From: Liolophura sinensis
Taxonomy: Eukaryota > Mollusca > Polyplacophora > Chitonida > Chitonidae
Assembly (NCBI RefSeq): GCF_032854445.1
Contig: NC_088304.1
Coordinates: 21,367,850-21,431,849, forward strand
Length of the DNA: 64,000 nt
Direction: 5' to 3'
Made by a program: the position numbers and the translations under genes
Shown here: in pieces, positions 48,030 to 61,000 of the stretch
How positions within the stretch are numbered: position 1 is the stretch's first letter
How the letters are laid out: the number at the start of each line of letters is the position of its first letter
Notes under the pieces: model-generated
Seen by the model: the letters and a program-made list of their open reading frames with translations, nothing else
The model's database searches: none
Told to the model about the DNA's origin: nothing

Positions 48030-48189
48030 AACAGAGTATGAACACGTGACAATATGCATGCTGAGCATGACCTCACGTTAAGCAATGCATGAGAGAGTGT
48101 CTGATACCTACTGCATTCGGTTGATTCAGTGATGAAATCTTATACATTAAATTAATTGTAAGCATGTTACCAATGTATTAAATAAATTA

Positions 48190-48960
48190 TACTAGTTGTT
48201 ACAATGTTGATTTGAATTAAAAATGAAGCATATTAGCGTCAGGAAATCTCCCTCTTTTTCAAAAAGATGAATGGGTATAGAACGTTACTGATCAAAATGT
48301 TTGAAAATTTTACTGGTTTTCCTAAATGTTCATTTAATCGGATAATTTACATAACCATATAGTCTACAAGTTTATCTTTCCTTGCCCATAAAGTACGGTT
48401 ATGTGGTCTTCTTTCTTTCGCTTATTTTAGTTTTTTTTCGCCTCTTTAGAAATAAACACAAAAAGATGCCCAGAATTTAAAAGTGTTGGCCATGTGAAAT
48501 CGAACTAAGCAGGGCCTTTTCAGAAATATTGATAATTATAGAATTTAAAATATACACGTCGATCCGAATTCTGTACACAAATTTCAATATTTGTAAGATA
48601 GCGTGGTTTAGGGCCATACTTGTTAAATATAGCTTTGTGAACAAAATCCCTTCATTGCCACGGGGTTTTTTATTGTATTATTTTTGTAAGTATTTTATTT
48701 CTTGCTTTCTATTATTGACCTGATCATTCAAATACCAATGACGTATTGAGATTAAATTAAAGATATACAGTAGACCTATAGCCAGTATACATGTACCTAC
48801 TGTTCCAAATGTTTTACTAACCAATCATTAATACCATATTTATAGTAGCTATGAAGCCCAAGGGAATTAAATAGTTTTCTTTCATTCCTATACAGTGACA
48901 GATCAAATGATTAAATGAGAACAAACACATACACATTTAGATCTGTTGTTTTTATTTCAG
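48190..48960. other. 5' flank of the NOS gene
   Basis: AT-rich; an upstream noncoding exon is implied by the acceptor at 48960 but not located. No confident promoter element. Confidence 0.35.
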
Positions 48961-49011
48961 ATGAAGCCTTATGACTAACCTCAGAGCATATGACCATGAC
49001 GACAGCAAGAG
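48961..49011 (+). CDS. nos: NOS exon 1 candidate (5' UTR end, start codon, 7 codons)
   Basis: A 51-bp exon between a strong acceptor (ctgttgtttttatttcag) and a consensus donor (AAGAG|gtaagt). ATG at 48990 is preceded in frame by TGA (48972) and reads MTMTTAR plus one base; that phase fits exon 2, which starts TG ACC GCT AAC. A tiny upstream ORF (ATG AAG CCT TAT GAC TAA, 48961-48978) precedes it. The link to NOS rests on phase, strand and proximity, not on homology. Confidence 0.5.
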
Positions 49012-52000
49012 GTAAGTCTTTATACATACTACACATGACCCACACCATACACTGGTTATGGCACTTACATCTGAACTTTTTTTTCTTGTGGGGTCGTTTT
49101 CAACCATAGGGCAGTCATTCTTACAACGACGTAATGTAATGTATTCCAAGATTGAGAAGCCACAAGGCACGATGTCCTATATAATCGACGTTGTATGCAG
49201 ATATCGGACAGACCAGTGCATGACTAAAATGAAATAAAAGACTTGCGGTATTGTGAATATAACCGGAGCAGCGACGACCATTGACTAATGGTTACACGTA
49301 ACCGGTGAAATGTAACCTCTTGTCAATTTACCTCAGTTAGGCTACACCCACTCTGTGCGAGAGATCTTAGCAGTAATACAACCCATGAAGTGATAGATGA
49401 ACTTCACCCAGTCAAGGCAATCAAACCCCTACCCAAATCGACTAGCGCAGTCCGTGAAGTCCGTGGGTGTAGCAACACCGGGTTGCAAAAGTCACTTTCC
49501 CACTGAAGGTCTGGCCAAATGTTACATGTACATGCAAATGGGGTAATGTGTAATTTTGTGACACTTTCCACCCTTCTTCTATGCCATAAGAGACATAGTT
49601 GAGACCCCCTGCTGCTAGAATCCATTTGGGCTCAGTTGGTTAGCGCCGTCGTATAAGTGAAATATTCTTGAGTACGGCGTAAAACACCAATCAAATAGAT
49701 AAATAGATAGAATCCATTTGGCCGTTCTAACCTCCAGACTGGTAAAGTTTGAATTGTTCCATTAAAGGACAAGACAGCACCCGGCTAAAGCACATTTCAG
49801 TCGAAAACAGGATAGTCAAGCTTTCTAAAAGTATCATACTTTATTGTTTTAATGAGAATTCACCGAATAACATGTTGAACAAACTAGCAATACTGCACAG
49901 ACGGCTGGTGTGAATCAATCCCACCCAACATACTCTCTTTAAGAATTGTAAACAGAGTGTTGGGTGGGATAAAACAACCCATAACCCTGTCCGAAGATGA
50001 AAAAATAAATTCCAAACATTACAGATTTGAGTTCTCTGATTCGAAAGTTTAAACGGCTGGATTACTGTTGAAAGATGGTTTACCAATGCTGGCTTTGATA
50101 TAATATTACATTTCGGTCGTTTTAGAGAATCGGTAGATAGCAAAAATACGGTAGGGTTAGAGTCGGTTTTGTGGTGAAATTTTCGCCGTGAATGTCTATA
50201 TGGCCGAAGCTGAGGATTACGGTAGGAACGTTCAGCTAGCTTTGAGGTAACCTAGTGTAAGTTGATTACAAGCCGTGTAATTTTCAACGGTGGTGTCACA
50301 AATTATGTCAGACAGCAGCATACCGTCTCAACCCAAACCGCATTCATCTCCCCAGCAGACCTTAGGCCTCCTCAGGCACGCTGTTCAAATTATACAAATA
50401 CATTAATGTCGTTTTTGTTAGCGTTTATTCAGCATGCAATTGCTAAATAACAAACATCAGAGTCAGTGGAAAATTTATTAGGAATGCCGAAGGTTTATGG
50501 GAATTAGAAGAGGACATCTCATCGCACAATGCTTAAACTTAATTAAAATCTTATGATATGATTTTTTCTCTGAATTTATTAGAACTGAAGAATTTGCATT
50601 TTGCCCTTTGTCTTTCTCGCATACAAGGGATGTTCTTCCTTTTTTCTTTGATGATATACAGCCTAGGTGCTTACATAGTGGTTCTTAGATTTATTTCTAT
50701 TTGTGTCAGAATTGAACAGGAATCCAGTTGTACAACAATCCTATTGTAATTTTGTAAACATTTAATATGGGTCAGAATTACCGGCACCAGCACAACCCCT
50801 CCTTAGATACGACCTGAACCAGGAATACCCCGGCCGTTCATCTGCAGGCCACACATAAACTGTATATATGATATAGTAGGCCGACTGTATGAACAGATCA
50901 AAGCAGTGGAAGGAATATCCTTCCATTAAATCCAATTTCCGAGAAAGCTGTTTGTCACGTGGTCCTTCGTCGCCGAAGTTCACAAATTTAATCTGCCATA
51001 GGCTACTGTTTAGACTGTTGTACAGGAAATACCTTCGACGTTAGAGCGCCAGAATAAACGTGACGTCACCCTGTTGTCGATAATGGGGACGCGCTGAAGC
51101 TGTGACAAGACGAAGTTTCGCTAACCTTTACTGGGTTGAAAAAAAATACTAAAAAAATATTTAGTGCGGTTTAAGATACTTTGAACGGTTGTCTTTCAGT
51201 GGACATAAATATTAGTCAGGTGCTGTCTTTCACTTTAATCCATTTCTCTGAGGAAAAAAAAATTCAGGGTGTAGTTTAGCGTTTTCTCAGAAACTTGAAC
51301 AGAATAGTTTAACTGTTACTCACGATATGATATATAAACTCTCAATGAAATAAAGCCAGAGAGAGGGCCAGTAGTCGGAGAGTGAGAGTGGTGAGGGCAG
51401 TCGGAAAACATCGAACTTAAGGGCCAGAGAAAACAGCTATCCAGTCAGCCATGGTAATTTTCCGCCATTAATAACATAACGTAGGGTTACACATGCGCAA
51501 TTCAAGATTTGCCCGCGAACTAAAGAGTGAAGAAGCAGTGATTGGCTAATACCGCCACACAGACATTTTAGGTTGTTGGTGCACTATAAATTTCTGTACT
51601 GTTAGTTTACACCTAACTAAAATATATCAGAATTTTGTCTCTTTTGGATACAACTAAAAACATTTTGCGTCAGTGAGGTCCCAGTGGAGGTCACCAAGGT
51701 AACAAAATGCTATAAATTCACTTCCAGCAACCAGAGCTCAAAAAGATAGTGGTCATGCCAGGTTGATTTTTTATCATGTTGTAGAGAAAAGTGCAAGCTG
51801 CATGTAGGGGTATGGCACTGTGCAACGCGAAAATTAGGTCATCTATGTTTTTTAAATTGAAGTTGACAAATTTACTACATAAATAGTAAGAAAAATCAAT
51901 GCGGTCGTGTAACCTATAGCACAGGCACACCCTTATAAAACCAGTGGAGCCCAAGTATTAAAAATAAAACTTTTCGATACTTGATCTGATTTGTTGTAGA

Positions 52001-55000
52001 TGTTATATGTACATGTTATATCGTCCACTCAGTTATTCTAGAAAGCTGAAAATGCTTTATAAAGGAAAAGGTTCCGTTTTATATGCGCTTCTAGAGCATA
52101 AGTTTCACTTATTAAAGGGACGTAGATTCTTGAGTACGGCGTAAAACACCAATCAAATAAAGAAATCAAATAAATTAAAGGGACGCCCGTATCAAAGTGG
52201 TAAGAGAGCGTGATTTTTCTTAAGAAGTATCTTTCGGTTAAGTGATATCTAATCAGTACTTTTTAAAGAATTAGTGTTCAGATTTAGATACCGACCCTAA
52301 TTATAAAGATTATAACCTTTTTATACAGTATGTTACCGGGAGGGCTTCCATGTTTTCAGGCGTTGACTTTGATCTTTGTCCAGGCATTTCCAACCGCACT
52401 GGCAAAACGCACTGGTAAGCTTAAACTTTGCCCCACACTGTACAATTCGTGTGTTTATTTTAAGATGTAAAATATATATATTATTTTTTCCCTCTGTTCG
52501 CCTCACAACAAATACCAATTCTATTCCCCAAAGGATTCCAAATTCATGCCTATTTGCGATGACATGTTAATATCGGTATTCCGAACAGAGTCGTGTGCAA
52601 TATAAATGCATCTAGGATGTAAACAGGGTTTTACTGTCTATCAGTTTTCCGTTCAATAAATAGTATTTTATAAGTATACTGTATGCTGGTGCCGTTGTAG
52701 AAATTCAGCTGTATTTCTGTCACAGCTTTCAGCATTAAAATAGCGAGAGCAGATACGACTGTTTTCGGTGTGTACCAAACCCATTCTTTTTTTTATGTAA
52801 ATCCACGCCTTCCTTAGGGCCAAATCGGCTGGAAACTTGAAAAAGTTACCCCAAAATTCTTCGACAGCCTGTTTATACAACCGTATGCAGAACAGCAAAC
52901 CATTTCGTGAAGAAATTCGATATACTTGTTTTCACTATTGTAGCTTTTTTTTTTAAACAGTGAACTAAGTTTATTTCATATTCTTGTGATAAGTTCGTAT
53001 TTTCTGTATCTAATTATGCCTGCTGGAGCTAACCAAGGTATGCAGGTCTTGGCAATTGGTGGCCGTTCGAATTTCAGATCTTCTGGTCCCCCAAACTCAC
53101 TTGGCTCTCACTATATTCTTGTGATAAGTTCGTATTTTCTGCATCTAATTATGCCTGCTGGAGCTAACCAAGGTATGCAGGTCTTGGCAATTGGTGGCCG
53201 TTCGAATTTCAGATCTTCTGGTCCCCCAAACTCACTTGGCTCTCACTTGGCTCTCACTTGGCAGTAATTCCAATTCTCAAGGCATTAAAAACAAATCGTG
53301 ATAATGCATTGAGTAGGGAAGAGGCCAGTCAAAATGCCGACATAGGAGCCTTAATTAGTGGCTTTTGTAATACTACCATAGTGTTGGACGCCGTCGTATA
53401 AGTGATATATTCGGCGTAAAACACCAATAAATTAGGGCTTAAATAAATAAATACATAAAGGAGACCGTCCAGAGCCGGGGGAAACTGACGACCATCCGCA
53501 GGTATGGTGTGGTTAATCATTTTGTTTATTATTTGTGTAGGAGGAGGCAGAAAACTCTGCATGTTATGGCGGCATGGCGGCCAGATTCACTTCCGCGGGG
53601 TAGTTAGTTGAATACACAAACTTCGTACGCTTCGTTGCATGTGGCGGTCAGATTCACTTCCGCTGTGTCGTTAGATGAATACACAAAGTTTGCCAGCTTC
53701 GTTGCGTGTGGCGGCCAGATTCGCTTCCCCTGTGACGTTAGAGGAATACACAAACTTTGCACGCTTCGTTGCATGTGGCGGTCAGATTCGCTTCCGCTGT
53801 GTCGTTAGATGAATACACAAACTTTGCTAGCTTCGTTGCATGTGGCGGTCAGATTCACTTCCGCTGTGTCGTTAGATGAATACACAAACTTTGCCGGCCT
53901 CGTTGCATGTGGCGGTCAGATTCAGGAGGAATACACAAACTTCGTAGGCTTAGTTGTGACGGCGTGGTGGCCAGATTTAAGTCCACAATGTAGTTAGGCG
54001 AACATACTAAGATTCGTACGCTTCGTTGTGGCGGCGTGGCGACCAGATTTACGTCCACATTGTAGTTAGGCGAACCACCAATCTTCGTACGCTTCGTTGT
54101 GGTGGCGTGGCGACCAGATTTACGTCCACAATGTAGTTAGGCGAACATACTAAGATTCGTACGCTTCGTTGTGGCGGCGTGGCGACCAGATTTACGTCCA
54201 CAATGTAGTTAAGCGAACTACTAGTTTTCGTTGTGGCGACGTGGCGACAGATTTAAGTCCACAATGTAGTTAGGAGAACTACCAGTGTAGTTAGTCGAGC
54301 TACCAATCTTCGTACGCTTTGTTGTGGCGGCGTGACGACCAGATTTACGACCACATTGTAGCTAGGCGAATACACTAAACTTTGTAGTACTGGTACGCTT
54401 GTTTGTGCCTCAAGGCTGTGTATGTGGCAATTAGACCTGCTCATTACAGAAAATAAAGCCATGTCTAACGCTGAGGAGACATGTGTTTTTATAAGTGTAT
54501 GCAGCCGTATAATCTGATAAATCTGTTGTCTTATTTGAAGTGACCGCTAACAAGATGCCTGTGGCGAAGATTAGTGGATCAACAGAAGGGCCGTACAAGA
54601 CCCTGGTGTCGGTGGGATACAGTAAAATAGCTATGATGGTGAAAGATAACAAACAGTACTCACTGAACGACAAAGACACGATCGTGGAACAAACAACGAG
54701 AACCAATGAAGACGAGAACCGAGTTACGAGAACTGGTGAAGACGACAACCAAGTTACAAGAGCGGATGAAGACATGAACCAAGTTACCAGAACTAATAAA
54801 GACGAGAACCAAGTTAAGAGAATCAGTGAAGACGAGAACCAAGCTACGAGAACCAGTAAAGACGAGAACCAAGTGGCCAGAAACAGTGAGCTCATTTCCA
54901 CAGGAGAATCGAGGCAGCTGCCCACGAAACTACGGAACCTTATTGACGGCCATGTGTCCATTGACACCCTGCACTGCACTGCCATGGAGGTAAGTGTCAC

Positions 55001-58000
55001 CGTCTTGTACCCTATGGTAAGAACTTACAAATTCATTAAAGTATAAAGAAAACATTCTGTGCAGAATTTTAGAATATTAAAGGGAAAGAAAACGCAAAGG
55101 TGAGGTGTACTCTCGTTGAAAGGGAACTATACACTGTCCAAAAAAATAGTTCGATTTATTGATTTAAAATGGTTTAAAACATCAGATTCTACGTTGGCCT
55201 GTGTTGACGCAGAGGGTATCAGTGATGTCACATCCTTGAAATATGTTCCTTGTTTCAAAGTTTATTGAGCTTAAGCGTTCATAGGTCTATATCTATATAT
55301 ATTTTGAATGATGCAATCTAGCTGTTTGCGTGTGTTAAGTGGTAAAAATCACTGGTCCCAATATGGTCAGAATAGGTCATCGTAAAATGCAGAGTATCAG
55401 ATTTATTTTAACAGGTTGAAAAAAATTCTAAAAAAAATATTTTTATTAACAATGTTTAATGGTCTTTTATCTGACATATACGTCACGTTAGTGCTTTCTT
55501 TTCCTTTAACAATGTGGTTATTTTCTGTTAACTCGATCAGTAGTCGTGGCGACGAGAATAGCGCGGGAGTTGTAAAGACTAGGTTGATGCTTTTGCTGGT
55601 CGCAAATCCCACGTTTTGGTTGTTCTCTGTGGAAAGGAGATTTTTTAATGAACTAACGTCACCACATCAACATATTCTTTACAATAGTCAAAAGCATTTC
55701 AGGGAATGTTCCAGTAGTGTGAAACCTTGACTTAAACATAGTCTTCAAAACTCGTGGATGGTCGTGGTTTCCCCAGAATTCTGTCCACAATAATGCTGGC
55801 CGTCGTCGCGTAAGCTAAGTACGGCGTAAAACACCAATTAGATAGCTAAAAAGACAACTACAGTCTCTTATAAACTAACCAAGGTATGACTGTGGACTTA
55901 ATTTCATTGCATTTTTTTCCGCCAACGGGTTTCCACGGTGTTACTGTCTAATTTCCTAGCAACTTCCGGGCTCAAATTCATAAATCCCTTCACGAGAGAT
56001 ACGTCTAACCAAGAGCAAAGGCGATGAGCCTTTCTCCCTTTATTTATACCTGTAGTGAAATTATTTGCAGTACTTTTCATGTATTGAAGTGAAGCAATCC
56101 CTTATACCAATCAAGGAACAGAACATTCAAATCTTTAAATATATGAGCCAATAAATGTTCGCCTTACCCCGCAGAGCGTGACATGCCGCCCGGACGGATG
56201 TGAGGGGTCGATTATGCTCCCTACTCCAAAGAGAGCTCCCAGGGAACCCCGGGGCAAGGCCGAGCTCCATCTCCACGCTAAAGACTTCATCGACCAATAT
56301 TACAAATTCACCAAAAGGCGAGTATCATGACCCGGCGGTGAAACTCCTTTATGCAAAGGCAGCCATAACATCGATTACTTTTGTAACTGAAATGCTCTAG
56401 CCCTTTTTTCAAACAGGAGACTGTTTTATACACAACACTGTTTTATACAGGACATTCTGTTTGATACAGGACACGTTGTTTTGTACATAACACTGTTTTA
56501 TAATGGAGGATCTGTTGGATACAGAACACTTTGTTTTGTACACATCACTGTTTTATAATGGAGGATCTGTTTGATACAGGACGCTGTGTTGACTTGATCG
56601 TGTAGTTCTCTAAAATTATTTTCTGTCTGACATGAGTTACTCAACAGAAAAGTTTCATTCATTCGGCAGATGATTTTGGATTTTGGATTGCAACTTGCGT
56701 TAGCATAGTGACTACCCTACACTTAACAAGCTCCACTAATCTGATATGAAGGTAGCAAATATTGTTTTACTGTCTTGCATTAGGCCTAGATGTTGCGCGA
56801 AAGACAGCTGATAGAAACAGGCATTAATAGTTACGTGTAACATGTATATGCACAAGCATAGCCATTTCGGCTGAAACACACAGGCCTTGCTAGTTATGTC
56901 AGCTTTACATGTATAGAAATTGCTAGTTACGTCAGTTGTACTTACACTAGCTTTGCTAGTTACGTCAGCTGTACATGCATAGAAATTTCTAGTTACGTCA
57001 GCTGTATATACACAGGCTTTGCTAGTGACGTCAACTGTACATACAGTTGCTTGTTACGTCAGCTATACATACACAGGCGTTGCTTGCTACGTCAGCTGTA
57101 CTTACACAGGCGTTGCTTGTTACGTCAGCAGTACTTACATAGCCGTTTCTTGTTACGTCAGCTGTACATTGGCAGCCACGTCAAATGTAAAGACCTTGCT
57201 AGCTGCGTCGATCTGGCAAAATTCACAATTCTAAAATGCAAAAAAAAAAAAAAAAAAAAGCACGATACAAAATAATGTACCCTATACCTAGCCCTAGTTA
57301 GTGACTACAGTTAAGAGGTAAATCCTGATATTTGGTCTGTGCATTTATTAAAATGCCAATCTCGAATTTTACATGACAGGCTAAATTCCACAGACCACAG
57401 CGACAGGCTGCGGGAGGTAACACAGTCGATAGAAACACGGGGTTCCTATGAACTAACCTATGACGAACTGACGTTTGGTGCGAAAACTGCCTGGAGAAAC
57501 GCATCGAGGTGTATCGGGCGTATACAATGGTCAAATCTAAAGGTACGTCGTGAAGTGATATATTTATTTGATTGGTGTTGTTTTTTTTCCTACCGTATTC
57601 AAGGATATTTCACTGACAGCACTATGGTGAGTAGACATCCCGCAAAGTCGCGGGGGAAAGCCTATTACAGTCACTGTGTTAGTTATTCTTGCTCTTCTTG
57701 GTTTAAAGGCAGCCCAACAGCCATAACACTATCCCAGTTTCCTCTAGACAGACACAAGGCTCATTTTCTGTTGATAGCGACAAGACTTATTTTCTGTAAA
57801 TAGACACAAGACACGTATTTCTATTGGATATCTCAAGATTCATTTCCTGAGCTACAAGACTTATTCACTGTATCTATAAATTTTCTTCGTGGACAGCCAC
57901 AAAACGTTTTATCTTGTAGACAGGCATCTTTGTCAGTCTGGTCTTCAAATTGGTAAGTCTTGTTTTCAGGATATATGTTAACATAAGTACGCAGATCTGA

Positions 58001-61000
58001 TCATCTGAAGTAAGAATAGAATCGCATGGACGCCCGGTAAGGCCATGAACGCAACATGAGCGCAGTTGTATGTTCATATAGATCTGACGATGTTGCAAAG
58101 CGATGATGTGACAGTCAAATAATGACGTGACACTGCAAACTGATGCTGTACTTACATGTATGAGAGACGATCCTAAGCCGGTTTAATGGAACAGAGCATC
58201 ACAGTATTGCATAAAATCTTCGCTGATTCGGAAACAACCATGTAATGGTATAATCGTGTGAAGCAGACTGTAGCAAACATTCTCCCTCAGTTTGTAGAAA
58301 ACGCTATACCGATGAAATGAAAACTAATGCCGATTTACTCTTAATTAGGCAGAGCTATAAGCCACATATCTGATGAAACTTAGGAAACTTTTGACTTAGT
58401 CTGCTTTATTCTCCTCAGATCTTCGACGCCCGACACGTGACCAGTGCACGTGAAATGTTTGATGCCATTTGCGAGCACATCCGGTATGGTACAAACGGAG
58501 GTAACATCCGGTAAGATATCTTACTGTGAAAATCTGCATAACTGATTTCCAACAATAACAAAATTGACGTTTTCAATTTTTTTGCAAATTCTACGTTTTT
58601 CGTCAAATATCTTGATCGGATATATTTCTTACAGGGAAACATTGAGAAAACGGATACACTCAGTTTGTGGGAATGACACCATTGTGTCCAGTTGTCTATT
58701 TTGGTGAATTCTGCTGGACAAAAGGCTTATCTCTGTTGGGTGCTTCTTTCTTGCAGTTTAGAAAATTATTGTGTAACAGCCACGTTCGTTTTTCCCACTG
58801 TGATTTCTGGCTTAAAAAACAAATATTTATTTACCGGAGTTTAACCATAGTTAATGTCAGTCTGAATTGTTTGCAGCGCTTATCGAGTGGAATAGCTGTT
58901 GTGATTAGATTTTGTAAATGGTTTAGCGGATGGAATATTTATTTATTTATTCGATTGGCGATTTACGCCGTATTCAAGAATATTTCTCTTATACGACGGC
59001 TGCCAGCAATATGGTGGGAGGAAACCTGGCAGAGCCCTCGGGGAAACCCACGGCCATCCGCAGGTTGCTGTCAAACCTTCCCACTTACGGGCGGCTGGAT
59101 TAGGTAACGTGACTGTTTTAGCGGATGAGATAGGCTCTGTGAATGACTTACCAGATGGGATAGGTAATGTGAATGTTCAGCGGATTCTGTAGCCGTGTGA
59201 ATGGTTTAGCGAAGGGGATAGGCCTTGTGAATGGTTAAACGAATGGGATGGGTTTTGTGAATGATTTAGCGCATGGGATAGACCTTGTGAATTGTTTGGC
59301 GGATGCGATAAGCCCTGCGAAGGGTTAGGTGTGTATCATAGGCCATGTGAATGGTTTAGTGAATGGGATAGGCCTTGTGAATTGTTTGACGGATGGGATA
59401 GGCCTTGTGAATGGTTTGGCGGATGCGATAAGCCCTGCGAAGGGTTAGGCGTGTATCATAGGCCATGTGAATGGTTTAGTGAATGGGATAGGCCTTGTGA
59501 ATTGTTTGACGGATGGGATAGGCCTTGTGAATGGTTTGGCGGATGCGATAAGCCCTGCGAAGGGTTAGGCGTGTATCATAGGCCATGTGAATGGTTTAGC
59601 GCATGGGATAGACCTTGTGAATTGTTTGGCGGATGCGATAAGCCCTGCGAAGGGTTAGGCGTGTATCATAGGCCATGTGAATGGTTTAGTGAATGGGACA
59701 GGCCTTGTGCAAGAGGTTGGAGGAGGGAATGGGTATTGTGAATTGCTTAGGGAAATGGAATAGGTGTTTGGGCAGTTTTGTAGGCGGGTTAGGCTAATTA
59801 TTTTTTCTGCACATTAATATTCGAGGGCAAAATGATGACTTACGAATAGTATATCTTAACGCAAACCCTCACGGTTATGTTACTTACTGAATTTTAATCA
59901 AGCAATTTTGTATATATCCACATGAGCTTTATTCGGTTAGTCTTAATTGAGGTCAGATTTTAATAGTGTGAAATTTCGAGAGAAGTCTTATCATCAGATC
60001 ATCTTGGCCTATCAACCGGGTAATATTTATTTACCTGGCGTTTCACGGCGTACTCAAGAACATTACACGCACTCTAAAGACTCCTTCATCGTCATATGAC
60101 TGAAAAGTTGTTAAGCACGACGTTAAACCTCAAGCACTCACTCACTCACTCACTCACTGTTACCAGGTCAGCCGTGACGGTCTTCCCTGCGCGAACAGAC
60201 GGTAAACACGACTACAGGGTGTGGAATTCTCAGCTAATCCACTACGCAGGTTACAAACAGCCTGACGGGTCAGTGATCGGAGATCCGGCAAACGTCAGCT
60301 TCACGCAGGTAAGCGGTTAAAACAGCCTGACGGGTCAGTGATCGGAGACCCGGCTAACGTCAGCTTCACGCAGGTAATCGGTTAAAACAGTGTGACGGGT
60401 CAGTGATCGGAGACCCGGCTAACGTCAGCTTCACGCAGGTAATCGGTTAAAACAGTGTGACAGGTCAGTGATCAGAAGTCCGGCTAACTTTAGCGGCACG
60501 AATGAAGCCGACAGCATATTTAACTATGTCCTTCCGTACCGAGCTGCTTGGTCAGCTTATCAATGATCTACCTTATCAGCAGACTTAAATGTGAAGTTTT
60601 AAACGTTGACCTTGTAGATTTATGCATCGATGAACAGATACATCATGTCTGCATACAACTGCAAGCAACGGCTTCGCTTCGGTAATACTTCCGGCGTGTT
60701 TGGACTAAATTTCAAGCAATAATCATTTTCATATCACGTGACATCGTGAAACCCGTGGTTTTATAGCTTGACAGATTATGACGTTTCCAATCAGAAACCC
60801 AGTAACGACAAGTACGGCAGCAGAAAAATGACGACCAACCCAATGAAGTGGAGACAACTTGTGCGCCAAAATCGTTTGATTTTGCCGTACATATTGGGGT
60901 AAGGACCGTGCGTGTTTGTTTTGAAGCATCCCTTTGCGTGTTGTGTCTTCACAGAAACCAGTTTTCCGCAGGTTCTACTGTCGATGCCATACACAGAGCC

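Noticed and set aside
54431-55000. 189-codon minus ORF with Val/Leu/Ser-rich repeats
   Set aside because: Antisense of the NOS 30-bp coding repeat; the plus frame continues into recognisable NOS sequence with matching splice phase.
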